Translations under genes and position numbers: made by a program
Source: Pithys albifrons albifrons
Taxonomy: Eukaryota > Chordata > Aves > Passeriformes > Thamnophilidae
DNA length: 64,000 nucleotides
Assembly: GCF_047495875.1 (NCBI RefSeq)
Contig: NC_092480.1
Coordinates: 1,426,001 to 1,490,000, forward strand
Reading direction: 5' to 3'
Part shown: positions 1-10,497 of the stretch, piece after piece
How positions within the stretch are numbered: position 1 is the stretch's first letter
How the letters are laid out: each line of letters opens with the position of its first letter
Notes under the pieces: generated by a model
What the model saw: the letters and a program-made list of their open reading frames with translations, nothing else
The model's database searches: none
Told to the model about the DNA's origin: nothing

Positions 1-88
1 GGGGGCCACTCTGGCAGCTGCCCCATGGCATGTCTGGTGGGCAGCACCGCCACCGCAAGGACTGAAGCCCCTCCTCGCCCGGTGGCAG

Positions 89-520
89 GGTCTGTCTGTG
101 AACCCGTGGAAGTGGAGATGTGCCTGGGGCTGGGCTACAACGCCACCTCCTTCCCCAACATCTGGCTGGCCATCCCGGACCAGGAGGGAGCCGCCGAGGT
201 GCTGCAGGACTACCAGGTGAGCCACCCGCGAGGGTCCTGCCCTGCCTGCAGCATTCCCGGCTCCCCATTCCCGGCTCACCGCTGCCCTCCCGCAGACGCT
301 GATGGAGCTGCCGTGCTTCCAGCACCTTCGCCTGCTCATCTGCAGCCTCTTCGTGCCCAAGTGCACCCCGGATGGGGGGGTCCTGCAGCCCTGCAGAGCC
401 GTGTGCCAGGCGGCTGAGCTGCGCTGCCAACACTCCCTCGGGCTCCTCGGCATCCTCTGGCCCATCAACTGCAACATCCTGCCCGACTCCAACGACCCCG
501 TGGAGTGCTTCCAGCCCTGA
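89..520 (+). CDS. MFRP: MFRP, last two coding exons (frizzled-like domain), partial
   Basis: Membrane frizzled-related protein, a type II membrane glycoprotein of retinal pigment epithelium and ciliary body needed for normal eye size; only its C-terminus is here. Exon A is 89-216 (acceptor gtggcag, donor CAG/gtgagc) and exon B is 296-520 (acceptor ccgcag, TGA at 518-520). They join in phase as ...[16 protein letters not shown].... The joined segment is a cysteine-rich Wnt-binding (Fz) domain: [19 protein letters not shown], then [18 protein letters not shown] and the closing [13 protein letters not shown]. Upstream CUB and LDL-A domains lie outside the window. Bases 1-88 look like intron. The next gene on the same strand is C1QTNF5, the known partner of MFRP in vertebrates, which supports the identification. 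Family and neighbour are clear; the upstream limit of exon A is inferred from phase. Confidence 0.92.
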
Positions 521-903
521 CCCGGCAAGAGAAGAGGAGTAGGGGAGGAAGCCACCCTACCCCACCCCAAATGTCCCTCCCACCCTCCTCCTGGTGTGAA
601 TACCCAGCTGCTGGGGTTGCCCCCACCTGTAGCCCCCTTGCCTGGCTCCTCACCTGCCCTGGGTCAGCCCCTCTGCCCAGAGCTTGGCTCGGTGCCTGGA
701 AGCCACAAGCTTGCCCACAGCTCCAAATCCCTTGAGAGCAGGTGACACATCCCACAGGGAAAGGTTTGGGCTGGAGGGGCTGTGCTGGGAGTACCAGGGA
801 GAGGGTTAATGCTCCCCAAATGCAGCAAGGCCGGGCAGAGGTGAGCCAGGTGCAGGCAGAGGAGCCCGGGGCTGCCAGTGTCCTGCAGCCCCAAAGCCAG
901 CAG

Positions 904-909
904 AATAAA
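904..909 (+). terminator. Polyadenylation signal AATAAA downstream of MFRP
   Basis: A canonical AATAAA lies 384 bp after the MFRP stop and about 2.6 kb before the C1QTNF5 coding exon. It suggests MFRP can end as its own mRNA here, rather than only as the dicistronic MFRP-C1QTNF5 transcript described in mammals. Use of the site cannot be shown from sequence. Confidence 0.6.
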
Positions 910-3540
910 CAGCATGAGCAGCTGACAAACACACTGGAGTAGGTGGCTCATTTGGGGAAGGGTCTCTGCATGTGGGTCCTGCCACAAACTTGGGGAAACT
1001 CTGGCATGGGCGGAGGGAGGAAAACCAGGGATGGGGTGGGGAGTCTGAGCAGGGATGGAGTGGCACAGACTGTTTGTCTGCAGGGGAGACTGGGCAGCTG
1101 TGCCCTCTCTGGGCTGGGGGCTGGCAGGGAGATAGAGGGGTATTGAAGGGAGTATTTTGGTCCCCCCATGGTGCAAGGAAGGGATCCTGTCTGAGCAAGA
1201 GCTGTGGCCTTGCTGGCTGAGCTGGCTGTGCTGGCGGGAGGCCACCCTGATGGCCACAGGCCTGGCAACACCCCATGGCCACAAACCACCTCCCAGCTGG
1301 CCAAAAACAACATCCCTTTCACACCTTGGGAGAGAGGAGCCCGTCAGCTCCCTGCCACCACCCACCCTGGCTCGGGGCATTGAGGTCAGGGAGGCTCAGA
1401 CTGTGTCATGTGAAAAGAAGGGGCAGAAATGCAAAGATTTCTTGTCTCACCTGTATTAATATAAAGTTATTAGCTATAAGCATCCTAGGAACAATCAAAG
1501 CTTTATGAACCCAACACTGCCTGCCTGACACTGGACAGAACACAGGCTGGAAAGATTTTTAACCTTCCCATGGGGACCACACTTTAGTCAGGGAGAACTT
1601 ATTAGCTATAAGCATTTCCAGAAAACCAGTCTTGTGCACCCAGCACTGCCTGCCCAGCACTGGGCAGCACACAGGCTGGAAGAATTTCCAACACTGCTGT
1701 GAGGACCACACTTAATAGCAAGAAAGAGTTTAATAGGGCTATCACCCCCCAGCCACAGTGCCACGACACTGCTGTGGGCCCTGGCACGGTGAGCAGAGAG
1801 CCAGCAGTGCCAACGTGCTTCCTGCTGCCCTCACCCTCCCTGAATGTGTGGGCAAGTCCCCGGCCCACCTGGGGTCACTGGCAGCAGGACCCACTTGGGT
1901 CAGCACTGCTCCACCCTTGTACCCAGCACAGCACCACCGTTCCCCCACAGCCCTCCCAGTCCTTCATTCCCTGCATGTGCCAGCTCCTGCCCGCTGCTGT
2001 TGGGCAGGGGGACTCCCCCAGCCACGGGACTGCCCCACTGCCTGGCGTGTGCCCGTGTCCCCTGGATGCACTCGGTGCTGGAACAAGTTAAAGGCAAGCT
2101 GGGAGTGCCTTCGAAAGCTTCTCCACGTGCTCCAAGGTCCCTGAGGGCCAGCCCTGCCTCCTGGCATGGCCACAGCACTGCTCTGCCTGTGCTTTCACCT
2201 GCCCTGCATGCTCAGCCACCACTTGGATGGTTCCTGCAGCTCTCCATGGATGATCCGAGGGCTGGCACTGCCCGGCTGTGTGTGCCCTGCCATCTGCCCT
2301 TGCCTCAGCTCTGCTGCCAGCGACATCCCCCGGGCTGCCAGTCAGGAGACCTCCACACACTCAGGGCTCCCTCTAAGTCCCTTAGATGGATTTCCTTCTT
2401 CTAGGCTTTCCCTCTGCTGCCTGTTCTCCCTCCTCTTTGTGCTGTTGCCCTTGTGCCCAGCTGTGCCCAGTGGGAACAGTCTGCAGCCTGTGCCTCCTCT
2501 CCCTTGTCCAGGCTGTTCTCCTCGCTCTCCCTTCCCCCTGCTTACAACACTTCTGACACCACAGGATTATTTTTCTTTTTCCCCTTGTCTTGTAGCTTTT
2601 GGCTCCCAAGGCCCTTGATTTCCTTTGGAGTTTGGGAGGAGAGACGTGAGGAGGAGGGGGGGGTGGAGAGGCTGCCTCTCCTCGGGCCTTCGTCAGAGCG
2701 AAGTGGCCGGGAAGAGCCGCAGCCTTTCCAGCCGCGAGAGCAGGAGACAGCGGGGCAGGAGCTGCGGGGCCGCAGTGAGTGGGGATACCCAGCCGGGGGC
2801 AGCTGGCACTCCCGGAGTTCCCGGCTCCGGCGCCTGGGCGGAGAAGAGACACTTTTCTCCTCCTTTTCCTCTTTGTTGCAGTCGTGGAGGGGGAAGAGAG
2901 CGGCTTTCCTGGGTCCAGGCCACGGGGAGGGGGCAGCGCTGGGACTCTCTTCTCCTTGCGCCGATGTGGGAAGGGGCAGCGGGTGGTGGCAGCTCCCGGG
3001 TGGTCCGGCACGGCCGGGGATGCTGCAGCCCCCGGGGAGCGGGCAGGGCGTGGAGCGGAGCCCCGGGATGCTGCCAAGGGCCGGGCCACGGCACAGCCCC
3101 GCGCTGCCCGAGCTGCCGCCCCACCGCACACCCCAGAGGCAGCAACCCCACCCCACGCACCAGCTGACACCCCTAAATCCCCTGCCCGCACCCCCCGGAG
3201 CCGGCCACGCTGTGGATGGGACAGTGCCCACCTCAAACAACCCCCCGGGACATTCACAGAGCCCCTGCCAGCCCCCCATGCCGCAGCCCCCTCCCCGATT
3301 CCCTGTGCCCAGCGCCCCGTGAGCCACCCCACAGGCTGCAGGGTGGTGGGGTGGCACTCGGGTGACTGGGATGCTGCAGCAGGTGCAGCTGTGAGGAGCT
3401 GCCAAAAAGGCAAAGGGAAAGAAGAGGGGAGTGTGCCCTGCTGACCCCCCACACCCACTCCCTGCCCAGCACTGCCAGCCCATCTCCCAGCCCTCTCTGC
3501 TGCGTTTCCCAGGGCCATGACCCTTCTCTGCCCCTTCCAG
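910..3540. other. MFRP-C1QTNF5 intergenic region with GC-rich promoter-like patch
   Basis: No conserved coding sequence is recognised. From about 2620 to 3120 the DNA becomes strongly GC-rich with many CpGs, a reasonable place for a C1QTNF5 promoter and non-coding first exon. The segment ends in a good acceptor (ccccttccag, AG at 3539-3540), giving a 5'UTR exon that starts at 3541, 19 bp before the ATG. Long open frames on both strands here (378 and 452 codons on the minus strand) are low-complexity by-products of GC richness. A donor for the upstream 5'UTR exon was not assigned. Confidence 0.5.
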
Positions 3541-3559
3541 ACCCTCCACGGCAGACGAG

Positions 3560-4877
3560 ATGAAGCAGCTCTTCCTCCTCTTCCTGCTCGAGCTCATCAC
3601 CAGCTCCTTGCAGATCGAAGACAACAAGATCCCTGGGCTGTGCTCAGGGCAGCCAGGAATCCCAGGGACCCCGGGCCTGCACGGGGGCCAGGGTTTGCCA
3701 GGCAGAGATGGACGAGATGGCCGGGATGGGGCCATGGGGATGCCAGGGGAGAAGGGCGAGATGGGCCCTCCTGGTAAGAAAAGAGACACCCCTGCTTGGG
3801 AGGGGTATCTGCTCTGCCCTGCTCTGCCCTGCTCTGCCCTGGCTGTGGGGAATGCCCTCATGCCAGAGAGTGAGTCCCAGATACAGCCCCACATTGTCAA
3901 ACTGAGAGTGAATCCTGCAAAAGTGCCCCTTCCATGCCACCACCCTCGCTCTGGTCCTGCCTGGGGTGACCCTGTGCTCCTGAAAAAGGGGGCAGCTCCC
4001 TGTCACTGGCAAAGCTTCATTTGTCCCCATGCCCAGTGCTACCCTTCTCTTCCAGCCCTGCTTTAGGAGAGCCCACCAGGAAAAGGGCTGCATCATCCCT
4101 TTCATGGCTCCCAGGACGGGGTTTCTTCCTGTCTGTGGGGTTTTCTCCAACAAACTGCCGATGCTGTGCCAACTTATCTCATGCAAGCCAGCCCTCCCCC
4201 ACTAGTGCCGCTTCCCCAGGCAGTGCCCTGGGTGTGGTGGGCACTCACCACCCACATCTCTGGTGGGGTTGGGGCTGGGCAGGGCGGCTGGGGGGTGGTG
4301 GGGAGCTGTGTTGGTGGCACTGAATTGTAGGTAACTCTGTCCCACTCCTGCCTGCCCAGGACCGCCCGGTCCCCGTGGGGAGGTGGGCAGCCCCGGCGTG
4401 GATGGGATGCACGGCGAGAAGGGGGCGCAGGGCGAGTGTGCTGTGGCTCCTCGCTCCGCCTTCAGCGCCAAGCGCTCCGAGTCGCGCAGCCCGCCCCTGC
4501 CCGACCAGCCCATCCTCTTCGACGTGGTGCTCATCAACGAGCAGGGCCACTACGACCCCGCCACGGGCAGGTTCACCTGCGAGGTGCCCGGCCTCTACTA
4601 CTTCGCCGTCCACGCCACCGTGTACCGCACCAGCCTGCAGTTCGACATCATGAAGAACGGCCAGTCCATCGCCTCCTTCTTCCAGTACTACGGGAACTGG
4701 CCCAAGCCCACCTCGCTCTCCGGGGGCACGCTGGTCCGCCTGGAGCCCGAGGACGAGGTGTGGGTGCAGGTGGGCGTGGGGGACTACATCGGCTTCTACG
4801 CCAGCGTCAAGACAGACAGCACCTTCACCGGCTTCCTCGTCTACTCCTACTGGCAAAACTCCGCCGTCTTCGCCTGA
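3560..4877 (+). CDS. C1QTNF5: C1QTNF5 (CTRP5), complete
   Basis: Secreted short-chain collagen/C1q-TNF family protein that forms trimers and higher oligomers in the extracellular matrix around retinal pigment epithelium, and a partner of MFRP. Two coding exons: 3560-3773 (donor CCTG/gtaaga) and 4360-4877 (acceptor tgcccag), joining as ...[11 protein letters not shown].... The product is 243 aa, which I recall as the human length. Residues 1-17 are a signal peptide ([16 protein letters not shown]). From about residue 30 to 98 there is a Gly-X-Y collagen stalk, and from about 103 to the end a C1q domain ([19 protein letters not shown] ... [12 protein letters not shown] ... TGFLVYSYW). Serine 163, whose change to arginine causes late-onset retinal degeneration in humans, is serine here (context YRTSLQFD). 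The 586-bp intron falls inside the collagen stalk. No frameshift or missing segment is seen. Confidence 0.97.
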
Positions 4878-5130
4878 GCCCGCCCAAGGCTGCGGGTGTG
4901 CCCCTTCCCAGCCACCAGGGCACGGGGACCCCTGCCCTGCTCAGGGCAGGAATACAGCCCCTCTGCCACCCTGGCGGTGGCGGGGAGCGCCCCTTGAGCT
5001 CACTATTAATTCGGGCACCTGTCTCTGGGGAGCCCCCATGCCCCGGTTGTATGTTACCCACCACGGTGCCCGGTGCCTGCTGCTCCCCAGGGCACGGCAA
5101 GCCGGGCTGGGGGGCCCCTGCCATACCCTC

Positions 5131-5136
5131 AATAAA
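5131..5136 (+). terminator. C1QTNF5 polyadenylation signal
   Basis: AATAAA, 254 bp after the C1QTNF5 stop, followed by a GT-rich stretch (cacgtgtgtcctcct). This gives a compact 3'UTR of about 275 bp. Confidence 0.75.
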
Positions 5137-5149
5137 GGGCTGCTCAGCC

Positions 5150-5580
5150 ACACGTGTGTCCTCCTCGGGGGAGCCCCGACGGCGGGAGGGGGCCGAGCCG
5201 CCCTGCGCGGGGGTCCCGGGACTGGGGACGGAGGGACGGGGACACGGTGGCGCGGTGTCCCCGCAGGGCCAGCGGGAGCCACTAGATGGTGGCATCGGCG
5301 TCCTTAAGCGGCGGCCGCGGCGCTGCAACAGCTCCTGGCACCTCCCCAAGGCTCAGGATTGGGGGAGCGGGCTGGGAACATCCCCGGTGTCCCTCCGAGG
5401 ACAGACCCCTGCCGGCCGGGAGGGTCCCAGTGCCGCAGGGCCACTCCGGGGGCAGGGGGTTGCCCGGGGCGAGCGGGGACCCCGATCCGGCGGGGTGGGC
5501 ACCCCTCGCTCCCGGACCTAGAGGACAGGGCTTGCCGAGCCCCCCGTGCCCGCCCCCCGCCCAAGTGGGAACACAGTGAC
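5150..5580. promoter_or_regulatory. CpG-rich patch downstream of C1QTNF5
   Basis: A dense CpG stretch (for example aagcggcggccgcggcgctg near 5306) starts directly after the C1QTNF5 polyA site and stops just before the hairpin at 5.6 kb. No gene start can be recognised on either strand. It could be an unannotated promoter or simply GC-rich avian intergenic DNA. Confidence 0.35.
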
Positions 5581-5598
5581 CCGCCGCTGGGAAAGGTC

Positions 5599-5649
5599 CC
5601 TATTTTTAGCAGGAGAATGAGGAGCTTCCTCATTCCTGCCCGAAATAGG
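5599..5649. other. Imperfect hairpin containing a MEF2-type site
   Basis: The sequence folds on itself. GAATGAGGA (5615-5623) pairs perfectly with TCCTCATTC (5627-5635) around a 3-nt GCT loop. After a 2-nt bulge, AGCAG-side bases pair with CTGC, and after a 2x2 internal loop CCTATTTT pairs with GAAATAGG at the base. The left arm contains CTATTTTTAG (5600-5609), a perfect match to the MEF2 consensus YTA(W)4TAR. It may be a regulatory element or a structured RNA; the tight loop argues against a standard pre-miRNA. Confidence 0.45.
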
Positions 5650-6632
5650 TCCCTGCGGGGACCAGCAGGGGAAGGGGCTCTTGGCCAGCGGCTGAGGCTC
5701 TTAATGGGCTGGGGACGGTGCCCTGCCCGGCCATGGGGTGCCAGCTGGGACTGGCTTTTCTGGCCGTACCAGCAGGACCTTGCAGCGCTCAGCAGCCCAG
5801 GACCCCCTTACACATCTGGCCTGCCCTGCCCTGGATCCCCTGCTGTTCCCATTCATGCTGGAGGGATCCCCCACACTACTGCAGTGCCCATTGAGGGGAG
5901 CAAACCCTGTGTCTCTGCTCACCTTCCCTGGCTGGGAGCTGGGGCAGGCTGGCAGCAGCGATGGGACCTTTGTGTGCCCCTCTACAGGGACAATGCCACC
6001 CCCAAAGGGAACCCCAAACTCTGGTGTCCATGGGCACATCACTGCAACCTGCCTGGCTGAGTGGGATGGGGGGATGCACAGCCCAGCAGTGCCAGGGGCC
6101 ACCCCACTCCATGGGGACCTGTGGAGGTGTTGGGAGCAGGGGGGAAGCCTCACACCCCTTTGGGGTGCAGAAGGGCTGTGCTGCACCCACCCTGCAGCCC
6201 CTCACCCCCTTCCCAGGGTTGGGTTGTGGTGGAAGCATCTGTTTGGGTTCGTGATGGCCTTTTGTGTAAGCAGAGCTGCTCAGGGGCAAACAACACCACA
6301 GATCGATGGCCAGCACTCTATTCTGGGAGCAGGAAAGTGAATTTTCTGGAGAGGAGGCCTGGGGAGGTGAGTGGGGGCTGGGAGCACTCTCTGGTCCCTG
6401 TCAGGGCATGGGGAAGCACAGTCAGCAGAGGCAGCCACAGGCACAGTGTTGGGCACAGCAGTTTCTGGGTTCTGGAGGTGACCCAGCACCAGTCAGGACT
6501 AGGTCCAGTGCTGGGCTCCCCAGGGACATGCCAGAGAGAGTCCAGCGATGGGCTCTCCATCTCCTGCTGGGAGAGGCATCAAACCTTGGCACAGGTTGCT
6601 CAGAGTAGTGTCCCTCCATGGGATATTGGGAA
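5650..6632. other. Intergenic, nothing recognised
   Basis: GC-rich non-repetitive DNA without conserved reading frames, splice-linked ORFs or known repeats that I can identify. Confidence 0.4.
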
Positions 6633-6980
6633 CCCCATAGCAACTGCCCTAGCAACAGCTTCCCCATAGCAACAGCCCTAGCAAGAGCTTCCCCATAGCA
6701 ACAGCCCTAGCAATGGTCCTCCCATAGCAACAGCCCTAGCAATGGTCCCCCATAGCAACAGCCCTAGCAATGGCCCCTCATAGCAACCACCTTAGCAACG
6801 GCCCCTCATAATAACCACCCTAGCAATGGTTCCCCATAGCAACTGCTCTAGCAACGGCCTGTTCATAGCAACCGCCCTAGCAACGGGCCCTCATAGCAAC
6901 CGCCCTAGCAACGGGCCCTCATAGCAACTGTTCTAGCAACGGCTTCCCCATAGCAACCGTCCTAGCAACGCCCCCCCCCC
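6633..6980. repeat. Minisatellite with 'tagcaac' core
   Basis: About a dozen diverged copies of a 26-30 bp unit built on two half-units, cccatagcaacag and ccctagcaacgg. The array ends in a C10 run (6970-6980). Copies differ by a few substitutions, so it is an old, partly degenerate array between C1QTNF5 and RNF26. Confidence 0.85.
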
Positions 6981-8345
6981 CGTGTCTCGGCTGCCGATTC
7001 TCACCTGCTCCCTCCCTGCCGGCCGGGTATCCTTGGCTGCCCCTGCTGCTGCACGTCGGCTCCTGCCGGCCCCCCGCTGTCCTGCTCATGCCTGCTGGCC
7101 CCAGGCTGGGACTGGCGGCTCATTATTTGGAGGAGTTGCAGCTGGGCTGACAAAGGGATTTTTCCCAGGGCCTGGGGGCCCCTGGTCCCGGCAAGCTGTC
7201 AGCCCCGACCACCTCAGTGTTCCTGAACTGGGCTAACCCAGCAGCATCACGCTCCTCTCTCCCTGGGGATGGGTCTCGGCATTCTGATGAGCTGAGAGCA
7301 GCCCATTCATCTCACACATGAGGCTCCCAAGCAAGATCTGGAGCAGGGGGTACCCCCGGGGACTCCAGATCTCTGCCTTGGAGCGGTCTGGGAGTGTTGC
7401 TGCTGCTGGGCAGCCCTGCACCAACAGCCACAGTGCCAGGACTGGCCTGGCTGTCAGCAGTCCCACTGCCCATTATCCCCGAGGTGGTTGCATTTCCCTG
7501 CTGTAATTGCTGGCTGCTTGGCCAGAGAGTGAGCCAAGTGTGTGCAGGATGGCTCCCGAGGGAAGGCTGTGTCCTGCACATCCTGTCCTCTCCGGGAAGG
7601 CTCAGCTGCAGTGGCCTGAGGTGGCTGAACACCCTCTCCATCCCCTGCTGGGAGTGTTTTGGGGGTGGGTTGGGAGCATCCTGTGTGTGCAGAGGTGGCA
7701 GACACTCCCCTGCTGACCCTCTCCTCCTCTGCAGCCTGCCCAGGTGCCCAGCCAGCCTAAGGTCACACTCTGGGAGCCAGACAAGTGCCTCTGTTTACCC
7801 AGTTATCACCCCCCTTGCAGCCAGACCCCTCTAGGACCTGAGTGGGCTGCTCCTTGTGCCTGCAGCAGATACCCATCTCTTTCTGCCCTCCCAGCAGCTC
7901 CCATCTCCCCGAGCTGGTTTTCATCCTGATTAAAATTAGCCAGTTTGCTGGCATGGCCCTGCCTTGGCAGGTGAGTCCAGGGCAGAGCAAGCCAGAACTC
8001 CTGGTGTCTTTGCCCATCAGGGTCCTGAGATGGTTTTCCAAACAATTTACAGGGATGCTGGGGGAGCAGAGTGCTTAAAAGCACAGAGCAACCTGCCAGG
8101 AGCTCAGATTGCAGCTGGGGAGTAGCTCATTGTGCAGCAAATGCATCTGCTCACCAGCAGCCCCGAGTGAGGTATGACCAAGCCCTGTGCTGCCTCCATC
8201 CCTGGGACAGTCTGGTGTGCCAGCACAGGACACAGAGGCACCAAGGACATGCAGGAACAGGGATCATTCTTGCCAGCCTGGAACATGCTGGAATCCAGGG
8301 GTGACCAGAGGAGACAACACACAAGAAAACCTTTCTCAAGAACGA
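6981..8345. other. Intergenic, nothing certain
   Basis: No gene is recognised. An A/T-richer non-repetitive island near 7905-7960 (cctgattaaaattagccag) could be a conserved non-coding element, but I cannot compare species here. Confidence 0.3.
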
Positions 8346-8349
8346 GGCA

Positions 8350-10497
8350 TCTTTTGGTAAAGGAGACTTTAATCTGCTCAGTATCTAGTCCATAGTGCAA
8401 AGAGTTAAACTTAAGGCAAAGCTTTCTCTTTATAAACAGCAGACAAACAGGCTCTAAAACAACAAGCGTGACTGCTATAACAACAACAAAAAAAAAGAGG
8501 TCTGAGGGAACAAACTGCAGGTTTGGGGAGGTGCCCTTTCCCCTCACCCTGTAATTCATGTAGGAAATATTGCACCCAGTGGTCCTGACCAAAAGCTGCT
8601 GCCTTGTGGCCAAAAGCACAGCCCCACTCCCACTCCTGGGTGACTCCAGAGGTACATCCAGGGAAAGGTGCAGCTCCCCACCTCCTCTGGGACAAGGCAG
8701 ACCCTGTGGAGCACGGCCTGTGTGGTCCCACTCACTGCTCTGCTGAGGGCTTGGCTACTCAGCTGCAAGTGCTGGCAACTGGACAGAGCAAAGTTACCAG
8801 AGGAGGTGTGTGGGGAGGCACAGGGACAAGTGGCTGAGCTTTGCATCTCTTTGAAGTCAAGAGGAAGCAGCTGACAGCCCCAGGGCCAGGTCCTTCCAAC
8901 ACCCACTTGGCCCAATAAATGTGGAGGAAAACAACATTGGCAGTGCCTTCTGGAGCAAAGTCACTCAACAAGAAGACAGTGCCACGTCACAGCTCAGTTT
9001 ACAGCACAGAGGCATCTCCAGCACGGCCTGGCCTCTCTGCTGCTTCTGTTTTGGCTTAAATTGCTAATCAAGAAGGAAAATGGAGAAGGAAAACCAGGCC
9101 AACTGCTCTCAGGCTCTTGGCTTGCAGTCCAGCAATCAACTCTCCCCAGTCTGGCTGCAGCCAGAACTGGCTGTGGCATGTGGCTGACCTCAGGCAAGCA
9201 GCTGGAAAAGCTTTTCAGTGCAAGGCCCTCTTGCAGCCCAGCAGTTCCTTGGAATGGTGCTGGTTGCCCAAGCTGGGATGAGCCATCTCAGGCCTCCCCA
9301 GCCAGGATCAGATGCTCTCATTAGACTTCAGTGGACACTTTACAATTAGCTACATTTGTGACAGACAGGTAGGACAACACAATAATACAACCCTGCCCTA
9401 ATCCAAGGTATCCGTGGTCCTGGTACTGCTCCACGCACACAAAGGTAGATGCCAGCAGATGTGCAGAACTTGTGCCTGGAGCTGGAATGTCTGTGAGCTC
9501 CCAGGAGCTTTGGGGGGTGTCCCCCTTCTCCTCTCAAAGAGTTCCTCCCTCTAGCCAGCCCAGCCCAAAAAGGAGCAAGCTTTGGTGTGACTCTCCCTGT
9601 TCCAGGGCACTCTGAGCCTGAAAACATTATTTTGGAGGGCATTCTCCAGCCTTGGCTCAGACCTGGGCTGCTGCCAGGGCTGGGAGCACTGGCTGGGTGG
9701 CCACCCCTGAGGTTGAGGAGGAGTAATCCCTCCAGCCTCCCCATGCAGGTAACCTGATGTGTGCTTGCTAGTCTTGCATAGGTGATGCGTGGAAGCAGCA
9801 GCAACACTGAGCTCTGCAGGGAGACCCGTGTCCATCAAGGTTCCATGCTGTCCTGGCAAGGGAAATCCCTCAGAAACCAAAGCCACTGGGTGGCTGGGAT
9901 GCTGAAGTACCCCAGAAACCCTGTTCTCCAGCTGAGGGCCAGGCTCAGCCTTCTGGGAGCAAAGCCCAGCAGACTGGACTGTGCTCCCTGCTCCACCAGG
10001 GCCTTGCAAACTTGCCAGGGAGCTCCTTGACATCCATGGTGGGAGGAGAAAGGAGGCCTGAATTCAGCCTGCCAGGGAGTTTTCTACTGAGACCTTGGGA
10101 AAACCCTTCCCTTGCTTTGCACCAGCCCCTGTGATTCCCAGGAGGGCAGAGCCTTTACCCTTTCCATCAGCTTTGGCTTGGAGGGACCAGAGCATCGCTC
10201 TGCTTTGGACCTCAGGCTGCTGCAGGCTCGAGGCAAACAACAGCCCTTGAAACAGCAAAAGTGGTCAACAAAAAAACCAGGCAAGACTTCCAGCCTGCTG
10301 CAGAGATCAGTGCTGTGCTTGCTAGCAAGAGCCACAACCTAGTTATGTAGCAAACGTGACCAGCAGACACCCCCACAGCGTTCTGCCCTTCCAGCCCCGT
10401 CCTCAGTTCTTTGGAAGCTGCTCAGGGCAGCCCTGGGAAGTGCAGGCAGGGCTGCCTTTGAGCTCCTGGGCCAACCCCCAGCCCCTGTGCCGTGGGC
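8350..10497 (-). other. RNF26: Probable RNF26 3'UTR
   Basis: Non-coding DNA running on from the RNF26 stop. On the minus strand a variant polyA signal ATTAAA (plus-strand TTTAAT at 8368-8373) could end the transcript near 8350. No canonical AATAAA was found closer on that strand. The UTR extent is inference only. Confidence 0.35.

Noticed and set aside
2382..3900. Minus-strand frames of 378 and 452 codons upstream of C1QTNF5
   Set aside because: They overlap each other in different frames and run through the C1QTNF5 exon and its splice site; composition is that of GC-rich DNA and no domain is recognised.
8914..8919. Plus-strand AATAAA between C1QTNF5 and RNF26
   Set aside because: No plus-strand gene ends nearby; it falls in what is probably the RNF26 3'UTR on the other strand.
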